A stretch of 14,491 bases of DNA from contig JAQSXN010000019.1 of NCBI GenBank assembly GCA_029256665.1, positions 1 through 14,491 on the forward strand. Direction: 5' to 3'. This DNA is from Paenibacillus sp. GTDB lineage: Bacteria; Bacillota; Bacilli; Paenibacillales; Paenibacillaceae. Positions 14,372-14,491 of this stretch are shown piece after piece. Made by a program: the position numbers and the translations under genes. Under the pieces are notes generated by a model. That model was not told the origin of the DNA, searched no databases, and worked only from the letters and a program-made list of their open reading frames with translations. Positions within the stretch are counted from its first letter, which is position 1, and every line of letters begins with the position of its first letter.

Positions 14372-14406
14372 CTAGTATGGATGATTCTAGTTATCATTCC
14401 TACTAG
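14372..14406. promoter_or_regulatory. 35-bp imperfect palindrome upstream of dapF
   Basis: The 14-nt arms at 14372-14385 and 14393-14406 pair at 12 of 14 positions around a 7-nt loop; the outer six bases are CTAGTA and TACTAG. It ends about 10 bases before the dapF Shine-Dalgarno sequence (14357-14362). No T-run follows on either strand, so an operator or leader hairpin is more likely than a terminator. Confidence 0.5.
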
Positions 14407-14491
14407 TTTACCGCAAACGGGGGAGAAACGCTATTCACATTTTACATACACATTTGCACTCATTCACGGGCGCGAGGCCGTCTGCGGACCA

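Noticed and set aside
14347..14491. sigma-A promoter for dapF
   Set aside because: AT-rich hexamers such as TAAAAT and GATAAC occur, but none has a convincing -35 at proper spacing, so I do not call one.
1..14491. New defence, phage, CRISPR or biosynthetic system; tRNA or rRNA genes
   Set aside because: Every long conserved frame is a known housekeeping family, no repeat-spacer array is seen, and no tRNA or rRNA sequence is recognised.

Overview
The window is a run of conserved housekeeping genes, all on the minus strand, from a GC-rich low-order Firmicute. I infer Paenibacillaceae (Paenibacillus- or Cohnella-like). The grounds are the gene order remA-gmk-rpoZ-coaBC-priA-def-fmt-rsmB-rlmN-stp-prkC, which matches the Bacillus subtilis remA-to-prkC block, together with remA, a YitJ-type HMT/MTHFR fusion, a YfiT-type DinB protein and strong AGGAG-like ribosome binding sites in GC-rich DNA. 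No species can be named from this alone.

Read in the direction of transcription (right to left), the layout is as follows. dapF (14346-13516, lysine and cell-wall precursor) is followed after 10 bp by a bifunctional homocysteine methyltransferase/methylenetetrahydrofolate reductase gene (13505-11598). A 197-bp gap with a 16-bp palindrome and a weak promoter leads to remA (11400-11140, TTG start), gmk (11120-10509) and rpoZ (10492-10283). The block is then broken by about 1.1 kb of apparently accessory DNA: a MITE-like imperfect palindrome just after rpoZ, a Rho-independent terminator, an extended -10 promoter, the bstA/yfiT-like gene (9756-9232) and a perfect 13-bp hairpin. It resumes with coaBC (9155-7938), priA, def, fmt, rsmB, rlmN, stp and the first 143 codons of prkC, which runs off the left edge.

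The genes from coaBC to prkC are tightly packed. Three junctions are 4-base ATGA overlaps (coaBC/priA, fmt/rsmB, stp/prkC), so translational coupling is likely. Functionally the block joins nucleotide supply (gmk), transcription (rpoZ), coenzyme A synthesis, replication restart (priA), start of translation and N-terminal processing (fmt, def), rRNA modification (rsmB, rlmN) and a Ser/Thr phosphatase-kinase signalling pair.

I found no new biological system: no phage, defence, CRISPR, biosynthetic or RNA gene. The points most worth a second look are the repeat element downstream of rpoZ, the inserted yfiT segment with its hairpins, the palindromes upstream of remA and dapF, and the Gly/Arg-rich N-terminal extension of RsmB.
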